DNA of 64,000 bases from Cyrtodaria siliqua (Eukaryota > Mollusca > Bivalvia > Adapedonta > Hiatellidae): positions 122,454 to 186,453 of the forward strand of contig JAWPHD010004494.1 of NCBI GenBank assembly GCA_037043455.1, written 5' to 3'. The first letter of the stretch is position 1; each line of letters begins with the position of its first letter. A program made the position numbers and the translations under genes. Below the pieces are notes generated by a model. The model saw nothing but the letters and a program-made list of their open reading frames with translations. It was not told where the DNA came from and ran no database searches. Shown here one piece after another: positions 33,786 through 47,100 of this stretch.

Positions 33786-34383
33786 GGTCTTTATTAAAGA
33801 TTACGTCCACTCCGTCACCTGGACATTGATAAAATCAGTCGTGCAAAGCAATTAATGAAGATTTTGCCACTAATCTGTGGTGGTCATCTGTCGAATAAAT
33901 ACTGAATACAATTTTTTTTAAATGGTAACTTTATAAAAGGAACAACTTTGATGAATTGAGGTTATATATTTATTTACCAAAAACAAAATAAAACAAATAA
34001 CAGGTGACAAATAAAAAACGTGAGGCATTTATTACATGGTTCAGATAGCTGGTTATTCATTGACAAATAAAATAAAATTAATAATAATATATTAAAATGG
34101 ATATTTTTAAAATCAAATAAGCTTTTACATCAGTAGGGTTAGTAGAAATAAAACTATAGAACTGTCCAGTTTTAGTATTTATAAAGGATTCAATACATTT
34201 GCTACATTTATACACCACTGTGTGTCGACATATATACTTACAATATTCAGGGTTTTTACATGAATTGAAATTAATTTAACAAGAATTTAGTGGTGCCAGT
34301 TACTGTCAGCAACTTTAAATGGACACACAATAATCCGTAAGTATTTATTGTGATTTAAATTAAACCTTAACCCCTATATATAT
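33786..34383. other. AT-rich intergenic, nothing recognised
   Basis: No supported feature. Confidence 0.5.
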
Positions 34384-34923
34384 ACTGAGCAAAATAAATT
34401 TAGCACATAAAATACATGTTATTTCCATAGACGAGATACAAAGCCGTGCATGTTCGGGGTCAATGACAAAGTGACATAGATATGACCAATAATAATGCTA
34501 CAAAGTCATTTGTAAACAAAGTGACTTAGTCGGTGGTAAAAAAAGCAAATATGATGGGAACATACTGTTATAGATTATCTAAAGTCGTTCTCATGTCAAT
34601 GAAAAGGGAGGTAATTTTAAAAAATGTGGAATGTTTTTGTTTGAGAACACATTTCAGCGGTTTTTAAACAATGACAGAAAGGGAAATTCCTGTCAATGCC
34701 AAACATTAAATGTTTTCAAAGCAATACATTTGTAGAATGAAATAAGTTGTTTTTAATAAATGGGAGATAATGTTGATACTTCGTTTAGACGATTTTAAAA
34801 TAACACATATTTTTGAAAATCACATCCTAACCTAGCATTTCTAATATCTTCAAACAATTATATCAATGTTATATGTTTAATCTTATGTCCCTAAAACGTG
34901 GAGCTAAACTTTTTTTGTTCAGT
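34384..34923. mobile_element. Tc1/mariner-like non-autonomous element
   Basis: ACTGAGCAAAATAAATTTAG at the left is inverted at the right (CTAAACTTTTTTTGTTCAGT), about 18 of 21 matching, and both ends abut TA-rich DNA (TATATA). There is no transposase frame in the 540 bp. Confidence 0.65.
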
Positions 34924-35074
34924 ATATATAATGGTCTGTTCTTTTTTTTAAATCAAGACCATTCCATTCATGTGACAAAGGGGTGTTTTGGGGAAAATGA
35001 CTGATCAGTAGGCTCATCTGGGATTAAAATGGGCGCAAAGGCTATTATAGTCATGCTAAGGCGGGTTGTTAAAT

Positions 35075-35350
35075 TAAGTAATTGAATTGAATTGGGGTTT
35101 TAAGGCGCACCAACACATGAAAAGGTTATATGGCGCCTAAAAGGCATGAACATGCCAGGCTCATCTTCCATGTTCATCGAGATAAAATATGGAAAATGGG
35201 CCTAGAACCTTCTCTCCCTGAACTGCAGAGTTGCTGCAAATTCTATCGTAGAAACTCCATTTACGCTGGAGCCACGTTATTGTTTTTCTGCCACTGCATT
35301 TTCGATGCGAGCGAGATAGCACCTGAAACAATGCAGGGATCATGATGAAG
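35075..35350 (-). mobile_element. SINE-type fragment, 3' tail
   Basis: AATTGAATTGAATTGGGGTTTTAAGGCGCACCAACACA with GGTTATATGGCGCC parallels the tail of the SINE at 1895 (ATTGAATTGAAT, GGCTCATCAACACA, GGTTATTTAGAGCC). The head is not recognisable here. Confidence 0.55.
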
Positions 35351-35854
35351 ACCTTTAATGAACATGAACAAAAAATGATAAAATGAACATGAATTTGGGG
35401 GGATTCTACCCCTTTGCCTACCCCTCCAAAGGAATCTGCAGTGGCCGTATTCTTTGCCCCCGTGACCAAACGGGGCCCCCGGCAACCACACGGTGCGTTA
35501 AATTAAGTACCATCACTTATTTATTCTATTGTATTTACTTTAAACTGTATGTAAACAATATCGGGAAATTAAATGGAATTATATATTAAACAGTATTACA
35601 TAGCTATTACCGTTACTTAATGGAGCATTTTATTTAACTAATAGAATACCAAATAATTTGTTTCAAACTATTTAAGAAATCATCAAATATCTAATTTTAA
35701 AAGTATACATATATAAATATTTTAGTTTTTACAGAGTTAAATGGTTACTTCTTAACTTGTTCAACCATTTCTTTAGGAAAGAAACCCGTAAACCAACCCT
35801 TGACACTAACATTGCATCAATAAGTGTGGTCATTATATATCCAACAAACTTATA

Positions 35855-36100
35855 GTCACCCAGACTACAAATCAGTTGTGTTATTACTTAATACTGGTCC
35901 TATGGGATCATCCAAGCCCAATCTTCGTGACTTTAAAGTAGAATATCGCTTAAGCCGGTGCTAGGAGATGTGAGAGGCGTTTCATTTTAAATTACCGCTC
36001 AAGAACAGACCCAATAAAACCGAGTCTGCTACTTTTCTCTCTTGTTTGTGTTTGTTGCTTCCAAGGAATCCCCTTTTCAGTATTTATTATAATGCAACAC
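35855..36100. repeat. Interspersed repeat family C, fullest copy
   Basis: Contains in order CCCAGACTACAAATCAGTTG, GGTGCTAGGAGATGTGAG, CAATAAAACCGAGTCTGCTAC, TCTCTCTTGTTTGTGTTTGTT and CCTTTTCAGTATTTATTATA. Pieces of the same series occur at 16005, 16570 and 18890, inside introns of the metalloprotease gene. Confidence 0.75.
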
Positions 36101-36325
36101 GCCCGATTTTCCTTCTAGTTTCCATTTAAATATGCGGCATTGTTGATTGGGAACTATAGCCGTACAATAATGTCAATGTCTGATTTTAAGCAAAATGAAT
36201 CTTACATTCAGAAACAAAGAATGAAAATCAACAAAATGATTTCTATAGGATTTGCACTGAATTCATTCTGTCGAGATTTCATTAACAAAACAAACAAAAC
36301 TCAGTTCTGCAGATTATGACATGCT

Positions 36326-36663
36326 AAGGCCAAAAAAAAAAATAGGTGTGCATGCTCTAAAAAAATAGGGTAGGTCGGTAGGCATTTTCTTTTTTTTTTT
36401 GGAGCAAAATATTGTGAGATTTTACATGTATTTATCTCATAAACCCCATACACAAGTTGATGATACAACTGAAAGTTTCTCTATGATGTCAGTTTACCTC
36501 GATATATTTTGATAAATCACTGTTTAGAACAAATATTTTGTTGTTTTTAATGTTGTTGTTTTTTAAGATTTTTAATTTTTTTTTCATAAAAAGTGTTAGG
36601 GTCGGCCCCTTAAAAATAGGGTCGGTCGGGCCACCGGAAACACAGGTATTTTTTTTGGCCTTT
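36326..36663. mobile_element. MITE with AAGGCCAAAAAAAA inverted ends
   Basis: AAGGCCAAAAAAAAAAATAG is inverted at 36643-36663 (TATTTTTTTTGGCCTT). Next to each end is a GGGTCGGTCGG-like or GGGTAGGTCGG motif, also inverted. Non-coding, 338 bp. Confidence 0.8.
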
Positions 36664-37254
36664 AAGTTATTTTTTTTTCTCAAATTTATGCAGAACATGA
36701 ATGATTGTTTTATCTTCAAATCAACAAAAATAATGAAAATGAAGCAAATTTTTATCAGTCAATAATACCCAATGTTTACATGAAAAACAGAAGGACAATC
36801 GGACATGTTGCGTAATAAGCTTTTCAAGTACATTTTCTCAGCCAAATAGGGGAAAAATAGGCTATTTTGCTAACGGAAGGGGCCAATAGTTTACAAAGGA
36901 AAAAAGCCTTACCCGGAGCCGAATGTAGACAAACTAAATATTTGGTAATCAGTTAGCATGAATAATATTAAGGCCTTTGGCCCATACATTTCTACTTTGA
37001 GTGAAGGCATTCAAATGAAATCACAGGTGCATTTTCTGGCAAGAATTCTTTAAATATAGGCACTATTTACCAGCCAAGGTTTAAATTAAAAATTGTAAGA
37101 AAACATGCAAAAATGAGATATAGGGTCCTATAGAAACCGCAGCGTCCGAACGCAAAACCCGTTTAGTCCAGGTTTAGAAAGTTTTCAGTTTTAGGTCCTG
37201 TCGAATCCCTTATTCCCAGTCACTGTCAGAAATGCATGGTTTGGTAAAACTTGT
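36664..37254. other. Spacer downstream of PTRH1, nothing recognised
   Basis: No supported feature. Confidence 0.4.
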
Positions 37255-37722
37255 TGACTGTTCAATCATATGGACTTGCTGAGATTGACCGATCATGTTT
37301 GACGTGTTGATATTGGTCTGACTAATCATATTGACTTGCTGATTAACCAATCATATTGACTTGTTGGGACTGACCAATCATACTGACTTATTGATAACCA
37401 ATCATATTGACTTGTTGAGATTGACCAATCATATTGACTTGCAGATTAACCAATCATATTGACTTATTGGGACTGACCAACCATATTGACTTGTTGATTA
37501 ACCAATCATATTGACTTGTTGATTAACCAATCATATTGGCTTGTTGAGATTGACCAATCATATTGCCTTTTAGATTAACCAATCATATTGACTTGTTAAG
37601 TTTGACCAATCATACTGACTTGTTGAGATTGACCAACATATTGACTTGTTGAGATTTTATAATCATACTGACTTGTTGATTAACCAATCATACTGATTTG
37701 TTGATTGGCCAATCATATATCA
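37255..37722. repeat. Mixed 25/27-bp minisatellite with CCAAT in each unit
   Basis: Two unit forms, TTGATTAACCAATCATATTG-ACTTG (25 bp) and TTGAGATTGACCAATCATAT-TGACTTG (27 bp), alternate about 17 times. It ends about 110 bp beyond the PTRH1 stop codon. Confidence 0.9.
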
Positions 37723-37834
37723 GTTAAACCTGGCAGTATATTTTCCATATCACAGTTCATGTTGCATTGTTGTTATTTCTTATGTTTACAAGTATAAATG
37801 TCTTATTTAAACCATATCTAGCGTGTCCTTAAAT

Positions 37835-38122
37835 TCAATCTACATCTAAACTTGTCCCTTGTTTAGGACTGTCCGACTTGTTAAGTTTAGAATTTATCGG
37901 CATGCTATTTTGGTCTGTGTTTGATTCTGACTGACAGTGAAATATGTTCCCAACATCAGACCCTATTCTTCGTTTCAGATGTTGCGTGATCTTGACGAGG
38001 CTTTCGTTAATAGCTTTATTAATCACTGCCTGTTCTTCTCTCGGGAATCTTGCCAGGACGTATTCTGCCATCATGTCCTTATCGGCAGGTCTGTCTATGC
38101 CGATCTTTATTCGAGGGATGAC
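37835..38122 (-). CDS. PTRH1: PTRH1 exon 5: C-terminal part and stop
   Basis: Begins VIPRIKIGIDRPADKDMMAE and continues with YVLARFPREEQAVINKAINE, the usual C-terminal helix. After SLVKIT it runs into a polar tail with no domain (NTDQNSMPINSK to GTSLDVD). Acceptor CACTGAAG. Confidence 0.95.
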   Translation of the reverse strand, partial: VIPRIKIGIDRPADKDMMAEYVLARFPREEQAVINKAINESLVKITQHLKRRIGSDVGNIFHCQSESNTDQNSMPINSKLNKSDSPKQGTSLDVD

Positions 38123-41100
38123 CTTCAGTGAAAGATAAAGAAAATGAAAACATGGCAAAGAATTTAGAATGAATTATATGTTCTAAGACTATACATGTAT
38201 ATTGTCTCAAGGGGGCTTAAATGGCCCAGTCGACAGCTTGGTGGATTTAAAATACTGAGGACCTGGGTTCAAGTTTTCATCAGCACCACTGGGTTTTGTC
38301 CGTCTTTCCTTGGGCAAGACACTTTCCCTTAGCATCGTCCATCGGATAGGATTCTATTCCCAAAAAAAATATTATCTTATATGTGATATTATAAAAATTA
38401 TTTCTTACATGTTTAGCCAATTACATGTTTACAAGGTATTGCAGTCTTCTCATAGATCATATACCCATATTAGCAATAGTCAACCTCAACTACTCATAGT
38501 AGCAATAGTCAACCTTAAGTCAACTTTAACTACCCATAGAAGCAATAGTCAACCTTAACTACACATAGTAGCAATAGTCAATCTTAACTACACATAGTAG
38601 CAATAGTCAACCTCAACTACTCATAGTAGCAATAGTCAACCTTAACTACCCATAGTAGCAATAGTCAACCTTAACTACCCATAGCAGCAATAGTCAACCT
38701 TAACTACCCATAGTAGCAATAGTCAACCTTAACTACCCATTGTAGCAATAGTCAACCTTAACTACCCATAGTAGCAATAGTCAACCTTAACTACCCATAG
38801 TAGCAATAGTCAACCTCAACTACCCATAGTAGCAATAGTCAACCTTAACTACCCATAGTAGCAATAGTCAACCTTAACTATCCATAGTAGCAATAGTCAA
38901 CCTTAACTACACATAGTAGCAATAGTCAACCTTAACTACCCATAGTAGCAATAGTCAACCTTAACTACCCATAGTAGCAATAGTCAACCTTAACTTTCCA
39001 TAGTAGCAATAGTCAATCTTAACTACCCATAGTAGCAATAGTCAACCTCAACTACCCATAGTAGCAATAGTCAACCTTAACTACCCATAGTAGCAATAGT
39101 CAACCTTAACTATCCATAGTAGCAATAGTCAACCTTAACTACCCATAGTAGCAATAGTCAACCTTAACTACACATAGTAGCAATAGTCAACCTCAACTAC
39201 TCATAGTAACAATAGTCAACCTTAACTACCCATAGTAGCAATAGTCAACCTCAACTACCCATAGTAGCAATAGTCAACCTTAACTACCCATAGTAGCAAT
39301 AGTCAACCTTAACTACACATAGTAGCAATAGTCAACCTCAACTACTCATAGTAACAATAGTCAACCTTAACTACCCATAGTAGCAATAGTCAACCTCAAC
39401 TACCCATAGTAGCAATAGTCAACCTTAACTATCCATAGTAGCAATAGTCAACCGTAACTACCCATAGCAGCAATAGTCAACCTTAACTACCCATAGTAGC
39501 AATAGTCAACCTTAACTATCCATAGTAGCAATAGTCAACCGTAACTACCCATAGCAGCAATAGTCAACCTTAACTACCAATAGTAGCAATAGTCAACCCT
39601 AACTACCCATAGTAGCAATAGTCAACCTTAACTGCACATAGTAGCAATAGTCAACCGTAACTACCCATAGCAGCAATAGTCAACCTTAACTACACATAGT
39701 AGCAATAGTCAACCTTAACTACCCATAGTAGCAATAGTCAACCTTAAGTCAACCTTAACTACCCATAGAAACAATAGTCAACCTTAACTACACATAGTAG
39801 CAATAGTCAACCTTAACTACACATAGTAGCAATAGTCAACCTTAACTACCCATAGTAGCAATAGTCAACCTTAACTTTCCATAGTAGCAATAGTCAACCG
39901 TAACTACCCATAGCAGCAATAGTCAACCTTAACTACCCATAGTAGCAATAGTCAACCTTAAGTCAACCTTAACTACCCATAGAAGCAATAGTCAACCTTA
40001 ACTACACATAGTAGCAATAGTCAACCTTAACTACCCATAGTAGCAATAGTCAACCGTAACTACCCATAGTAGCAACAGTCAACCTTAACTATCCATAGTA
40101 GCAATAGTCAACCGTAACTACCCATAGCAGCAATAGTCAACCTTAACTACCCATAGTAGCAATAGTCAACCCTAACTACCCATAGTAGCAATAGTCAACC
40201 TTAACTACACATAGTAGCAATAGTCAACCGTAACTACCCATAGCAGCAATAGTCAACCTTAACTACACATAGTAGCAATAGTCAACCTTAACTACCCATA
40301 GTAGCAATAGTCAACCTTAACTATCCATAGTAGCAATAGTCAACCGTAACTACCCATAGCAGCAATAGTCAACCTTAACTATCCATAGTAGCAATAGTCA
40401 ACCTTAACTACCCATAGCAGCAATAGTCAACCTTAACTACCCATAGTAGCAATAGTCAACCTTAACTACCCATAGAAGCAATAGTCAACCTTAACTACCC
40501 ATAGTAGCAATAGTCACCTTAACTGGGGGGTTTTCAAGTCCATTTGAACTAGTTGACCTGAAATAGAAAGGAATCTTCTTTACTCAAGTCTTGACACGAC
40601 CTAGGTGGTGGGGGTGGGGTCTAGAACTCCATTGTGGGGTGGGGACTAGAACTCCATTGTAGAACTGTGAAGTGGGGCTAGGTAGTAGAACTCCAATGTA
40701 GGTGTGGGGATGGGGACTAGAATTCTGTTGTGGGGGTGGGGACTACAATTCCGACATGATGACTAAAACTTAAATGTAGGTGTTGGGACTAAAACTTATG
40801 GGGGCAGGTGGAGCAGGGATGAGGACTGTGGGTGTGTGGACTAGAACTTTGATGTTGGGGGCTGTGATTAGAACCTTGGTGTGGGGACCAAAACTTTGAT
40901 GTAGAGGTGGGGACTCTGTCGTTGGATAGTGAATTACAGATGTGGGGACGAGCACTTGCAATGAAGACTCAACAGCATACTTACATCTGTATGAAGAGAG
41001 TGGATCACAGACTTTACACCATTGTGGCCACTGAAATAAAAAAGCAATTCTAAAAATACTGATTATTTTGTTTGTTTATTTAGTATACAGGATAATTACA

Positions 41101-44100
41101 CAGTCCTTTTGTATGCATAACAGAAAATCTGCTAATTTGCATAATGGATTATCACAATTCAGCTTACCTGTACATCATATTTATTGACATGTATACTGGA
41201 TATTCTCATATTCTGCTCTTTTTTATCGCTATATATATATATTTCTAATTTTCAGAGATATATTTAATTTCTTATTTTCGTGGAGGCAGCCCGTACATAT
41301 ATGTACAGAGACCGTGGAGGCAGCCCGTACATATATGTACAGAGAACGTCTACAAACTTCCAAAACACCCTCGTAGCCATTAAATAAATAAGAGTTGTCA
41401 AGTATTTACCTTGCACTGCCTTTTTCCTTCACAGAGAGGTATCCAGTGCGTTTTTCAATGTCGTCATGCAATAAATATATATTTTCCACGGCAACACCAA
41501 AGTGTCGTGCTGTAAAATAAAGTGGACTATTTTAAATATAAAGTCTATATTTGCAAGCTGGAAATAAATGATGTTTTTCAAAAAAAATGCTGTATGTCAC
41601 TTCTCCGCTTGTACAAAAGTCACCCTGTACTGGCTGAAAGTTAGACAAGTATAATATGATCATGATTATGTTATTAATTAAGTGATTTCAAACTGGCCCA
41701 GTTATTGGTCGAAGGACTGTCATACTGGACCAGTTATTGGTACAAGGACCGTCTTACTGGCCCAGTTATTGGTCCAAGGACTGTCATACTGGCCCAGTTA
41801 TTGGTCCTAAGACTGTCATATTGGCCCAAGGACTGTCATACTGGCCCAGTTAGTGGTCCAAGGATTGTCATACTGGCCCAGTTATTAGCCCTTAGACTGT
41901 CATATTGGCCCAGTTATTGGCCCAAGGACTGTCAAACTGGCCCAGTTAGTGGTCCAAGGACTGTCATACTGGCCCAGTTATTGGTCCTAAGACTGTCATA
42001 TTGGCCCAGTTATTGGCCCAAGGACTGTCATACTGGCCCAGTTAGTGGTCCAAGGACTGTCATACTGGCCCAGTTATTAGCCCTAAGACTGTCATATTGG
42101 CCCAGTTATTGGCCCAAGGACTGTCATACTGGCCCAGTCAGTGGTCCAAGGACTGTTATACTGGCCCAGTTATTGGTCCAAGGACTCTCATACTGGCCCA
42201 GTTATTGGTTCAAGGAATCTCATACTGGCCCAGTTATAGATCCAAGGACTGTCATACTGGCACAGTTATTGGTCCAAGGACTGTCATACAGGCCAAAGGC
42301 CATGGGTCAATATGCCAGTCCGAGGACCGGTAACTCAGACAATATGAAAACACTTAATCAATGATAATTAACTTTCACTTCAGAGCGTTTTATTTCAAAA
42401 TTATTTCGACAGGTTTTGCATTTTTTTTTATATAGAATTGTTAATTTCCTTTGCTGTGTGATTAGTGAGTGTGAATGGTTTTACTTAAAGCTCATATTGG
42501 CGAGTTCCTTCATATTGGCCTTGTTTTTCACATTGGCCAGATTGTACTGGTCGAGTTTGCGTCGTATCATGTATCTAGTTTTTAGTAAATCACGGCTAAT
42601 ATTTTGGTGAAAGTTTAACTGTGTGGAATTGTTCATAATTAAATGTCATATTTAAACTTTTTAATATCCAACACAAAATAAATTGAAAGCTAACCTGGAG
42701 CTTTTGTCATAGTACTAAGGACTTCATCAGCAGGCTGAAGAGATTAGCCTACTGGGGATTAACACCACTCTGATGAGCGATATTAATAGCCTGTCCCAGA
42801 TGTGCGACAGGTGAGGTTTCACGTCACATTAACTTTGACAACCCTGGACATTCGGTATCACTGGACTCAGTAACTATCCTGGACCGCACAAGCCAACACT
42901 CAACAAGGACGGGTGCCGGTACAACCTGTCGCACATCTGGGACAGCCTATTAACATCGCTCGCTCAGAGTGGTGTTAATCCCCAGTAGGCTAATCTCTAC
43001 GGCTAATATAGTTTAGTTAATAACAAGAGATGTTTGCAAAACATATATGCCCCCCACTTCAACAGCTGTTCTTAAGTTATCGCGAAGACAAGCAATTTTT
43101 TGTTATGATGTTATTAATTAAGTGTTTTCATATTGGCCCAGTTATTGGTCCTTGATTTTTATTAATTAACAACTTAATATCTCTCTTTATTCCTATGTTT
43201 TTAATATATACAGGTAAGAAAAAACAAGAGGTGTATGTTCAGTCAGAGCTCTAACCTTAAACAGTTACAAGTTTTATAACTGCTGGAAGTTATTAAAATG
43301 CCAAATTATTATCTCCCTTAGGTTTAGAGTAGCAGATACTTTTTCCTAATAACCATTTGTAACCTAAATCAGTTACTAAAATCATTTGCTAATAAATCGA
43401 AATAGTTGCCAAATGTGCAGTGTTTATTTATGTCTGAATACGTATTATTAAGGATAAAAACATCTTCATCAAGATCCAATTTATTGTCATGTTGGTGCCT
43501 ACAAAATGATTTTTAATGAATTTTGTTGCATAACAGTAGGTAACTTGAGAGGCCTTGCGCATTGGATTTTCATCGATGCTCATAGAATTTTACTGCATGT
43601 TTGTAAAGTTGAATAATCACCCTACCTGGAGAAAATTATATATATATATATATGGAAAATTCCTGTTCAGAAGATAGAATGCATCTAAACTTGAATGATT
43701 TTGTGGTAGTAACTGCTTCTGGTTACTATCCCTGTTTTAGTAGTTTTTTTAATAACAGTCACAGGTTATGAAAAACGTAACTGTTTAAGGTTAGAACTTT
43801 GACTGATGTTCAATAGAACATTTAATAATAAGTATCTGATTCAAATAAATCTTCCCCGTTTACCGCTCGACGGCACATTTGAAAATCACTGAATTTACAA
43901 ATAATCAAACCTTAATTATTTTGATTGTCTAAATTACACAGGCGAATTAATTTATCATTGAAAAGTTGCGACATTGTTTCTTTCATTCTCAAAATGGCGT
44001 CCTTAAAGAGAACAAAGCCTTGGTCATATTGGCGTTGTTGGCTTATCCAATCAGATTGCTTGAAATTCATATTGGCTGAGTTTTCTCCTATTGGCCGAGT

Positions 44101-47100
44101 TTCTCTCCATATTGGCCTTGTTTTTACCATATGATGCATGCAGTTTCCTGCAAACCACGGCAGATATTAAGCAGTTAATTTGTTACAAGTTTTGTTTCCA
44201 TAGCAACCACATTTCTTAGGCAAATCTACCCAAAAGGGGAGGTGCACAACTAGACCATGACACAAACATTCTTGCCAAGTTTAAAGTTTGCAGTGGTAGC
44301 TGAACTCTTGAGTAATCGCGAAGACAAGAAATCTTTAGTAATTTTTTACAAGTTCTGTTACCATAGCAACCCCATTTCTTATGCGAATCTACCAAAAAGG
44401 GGAGGTGCACAGCTAGACCATGCATGATACAAACATTCCTGCCAAGTTTGGAGTTTGTAGTGCCAGTTGTTTCTGAGTTATCGCGAAGACAAGCAATTTT
44501 TAGTAATTGTTTACAAGTTTTGTTACCATAGCAAACACATTTCTTATGTAAATCTACCCAAAAGGGGAGGTGCAGAACTAGACTATGACAAACATTCCTG
44601 CCAAGTTTCGAGTTTGTAGTCGTAGCTGTTCTTAAGTTATCGCAAGACAAGATTTCGGGACGGACGGACAGACATTTGCAAATATGCCCCGTCCTTCTCC
44701 AATGGGGGGGTGGGGGTGGAAGTCATCAAATACGTAACTGTAAATGATTTAGCAATATAACGAAGTTGCATTTACTTCATACTTGTACTGTTAAAGGCAT
44801 ACATAAACAACAATCGTGTGTACATTGCAGTCACACACTGCAGTCTTGTGTATTATGTAACGGGCCGGCACACACTGCAGTTTTGTGTATTATGTACAGG
44901 CACACACTGCAGTCTTGTATATTGTGTAAAGTCACACACTGCAGTCTTGTGTATTATGTAAAGGCACACACTGCAGTCTTGTGTATTATGTAAAGGCACA
45001 CACTGCAGTCTTGTGTATTATGTAAAGGCACACACTGCAGTCTTGTGTATTATGTAAAGGCACACACTGCAGTCTTGTGTATTATGTAAAGGCACACACT
45101 GCAGTCTTGTGTATTATGTAAAGGCACACACTGCAGTCTTGTGTATTATGTAAAGGCACACACTGCAGTCTTGTGTATTATGTAAAGGCACACACTGCAG
45201 TCTTATGTATTATGTAAAGGCACACACTGCAGTCTTACGTATTATGTAAAGGCACACACTGCAGTCTTGTGTATTATGTAAAGGCACACACTGCAGTCTT
45301 ATGTATTATGTAAAGGCACACACTGCAGTCTTGTGTATTATGTAAAGGCACACACTGCAGTCTTGTGTATTATGTAAAGGCACACACTGCAGTCTTGTGT
45401 ATTATGTAAAGGCACACACTGCAGTCTTGTGTATTATGTAAAGGCACACACTGCAGTCTTATGTATTATGTAAAGGCACACACTGCAGTCTTATGTATTA
45501 TGTAAAGGCACACACTGCAGTCTTGTGTATTATGTAAAGGCACACACTGCAGTCTTATGTATTATGTAAAGGCACACACTGAAGTCTGGCAATCATAGTC
45601 ACATTGTTTAAAGGCACTCGGAGCAAAGGAAGACAGCAATCTTGCGCATTATAGATTATAGACATAAACGGCATTCTTTTGCATTGTTTATAGACATACA
45701 CGGCAATCTTGTGCATTGTTTGTTTAAGGACACACAAAGACTTGTGTATTGTTTAAAGGCAGACACGGCAATCTTGTTTATTGTTTAAAGGCAAATACGG
45801 CAATTGTGTTTAAAGGCAAACAGCAATCTTGTGTATTGTTGAATGGCATACAAAGGAATCTTACGTATTGTTTAAAGCGGACAACAATCAGTTGTATTGT
45901 TTAATGGCATACAAAGGAATCTTATGTATTGTTTAAAGGCAGACAGCAATCTTGTGTTTTGTTTAAAGGCAGACAGCAATCTTGTGTATTGTTTAAAGGC
46001 AGACAGCAATCTTGTGTATTGTTTAAAGGCAGCCAGCAATCTTGTGTATTGTTTATAGGCAGACAGCAATCTTGTGTATTATTTAAAGGCAGCCAGCAAT
46101 CTTGTGTATTGTTTATAGGCAGACAGCAATCTTGCGTATTGTTTAAAGGCAGCCAGCAATCTTGTGTATTGTTTATAGGCAGCCAGCAATCTTGTGTATT
46201 GTTTAAAGGCAGCCAGCAATCTTGTGTATTGTTTAAAGGCAGTCAGCAATCTTGTGTTTTGTTTACAGGCAGACAGCAATCTTGTGTATTGTTTAAAGGC
46301 AGACAGCAATCTTGTGTATTGTTTAATGGCAGACAGCAATCTTGTGTTTTGTTTACAGACAGACAGCAATATTGTGTATTGTTTAAAGACAGACATCAAT
46401 CTTGTGTATTGTTTAATGGCAGACAGCAATCTTGTGTTTTGTTTAATGACAGACAGCAATCTTGTGTATTGTTTAATGGCAGCCAGCAATCTTGTGTATT
46501 GTTTAATAGCAGATAGCAATCTTGTGTTTTGTTTAAAGGCAGACAGCAATCTTGTGTATTGTTTAAAGGCAGACAGCAATCTTGTGTTTTGTTCAAAGGC
46601 AGACAGCAATCTTGTGTATTGTTTAAAGGCAGACACCAATCTAGTGTTTTGTTTAAAAGTGGACAAAAGTAGTTTTTTCTACATAACAAGCACTTGTTTG
46701 ATCATTAATATTAATTTATAAGAATAGTTAAAAAATGTATATAATTATATATGGAAGCAGGTTTAAAGTTAAAATGATACTGGATAAATATTGTATATCG
46801 AGACACTGTTTTCAATGCTTGATACAAGCATCAAGATTGCTGTGTGTCCTTTTAAGTGTCTAAAAATCACCTTTTTTTATATCATTATGTCGGACTGAAC
46901 TAATCAAATTTCCAAACTCAGTTGTATAAAAAATAATAATGAATCAATGATTTCAAACTGTAGATAAAACAGAATAGTGTCATGAATGTAATTGTTATAA
47001 ACTAAAATTGGTTAAAAATGTATCAAGAATGGCAATGGATTGTGTCCCCTACCTGCCTTGGCCACACTTGTTCCATTCACATTCATTGGCATCTTGGGTT

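Noticed and set aside
38450..40518. CRISPR-like appearance of regular 29-bp repeats
   Set aside because: Repeats are contiguous with no spacers, in an animal gene intron, with no cas genes.
41705..42364. 219-codon Tyr/Trp/Pro-rich frame
   Set aside because: It rotates through the three frames of a 32-bp repeat and ends where the array ends.
45929..46721. Frames of QQSCVLFKGR and similar 10-residue repeats
   Set aside because: 30-bp period without stops. Several frames on both strands are open at once, which is typical of an array, not a gene.
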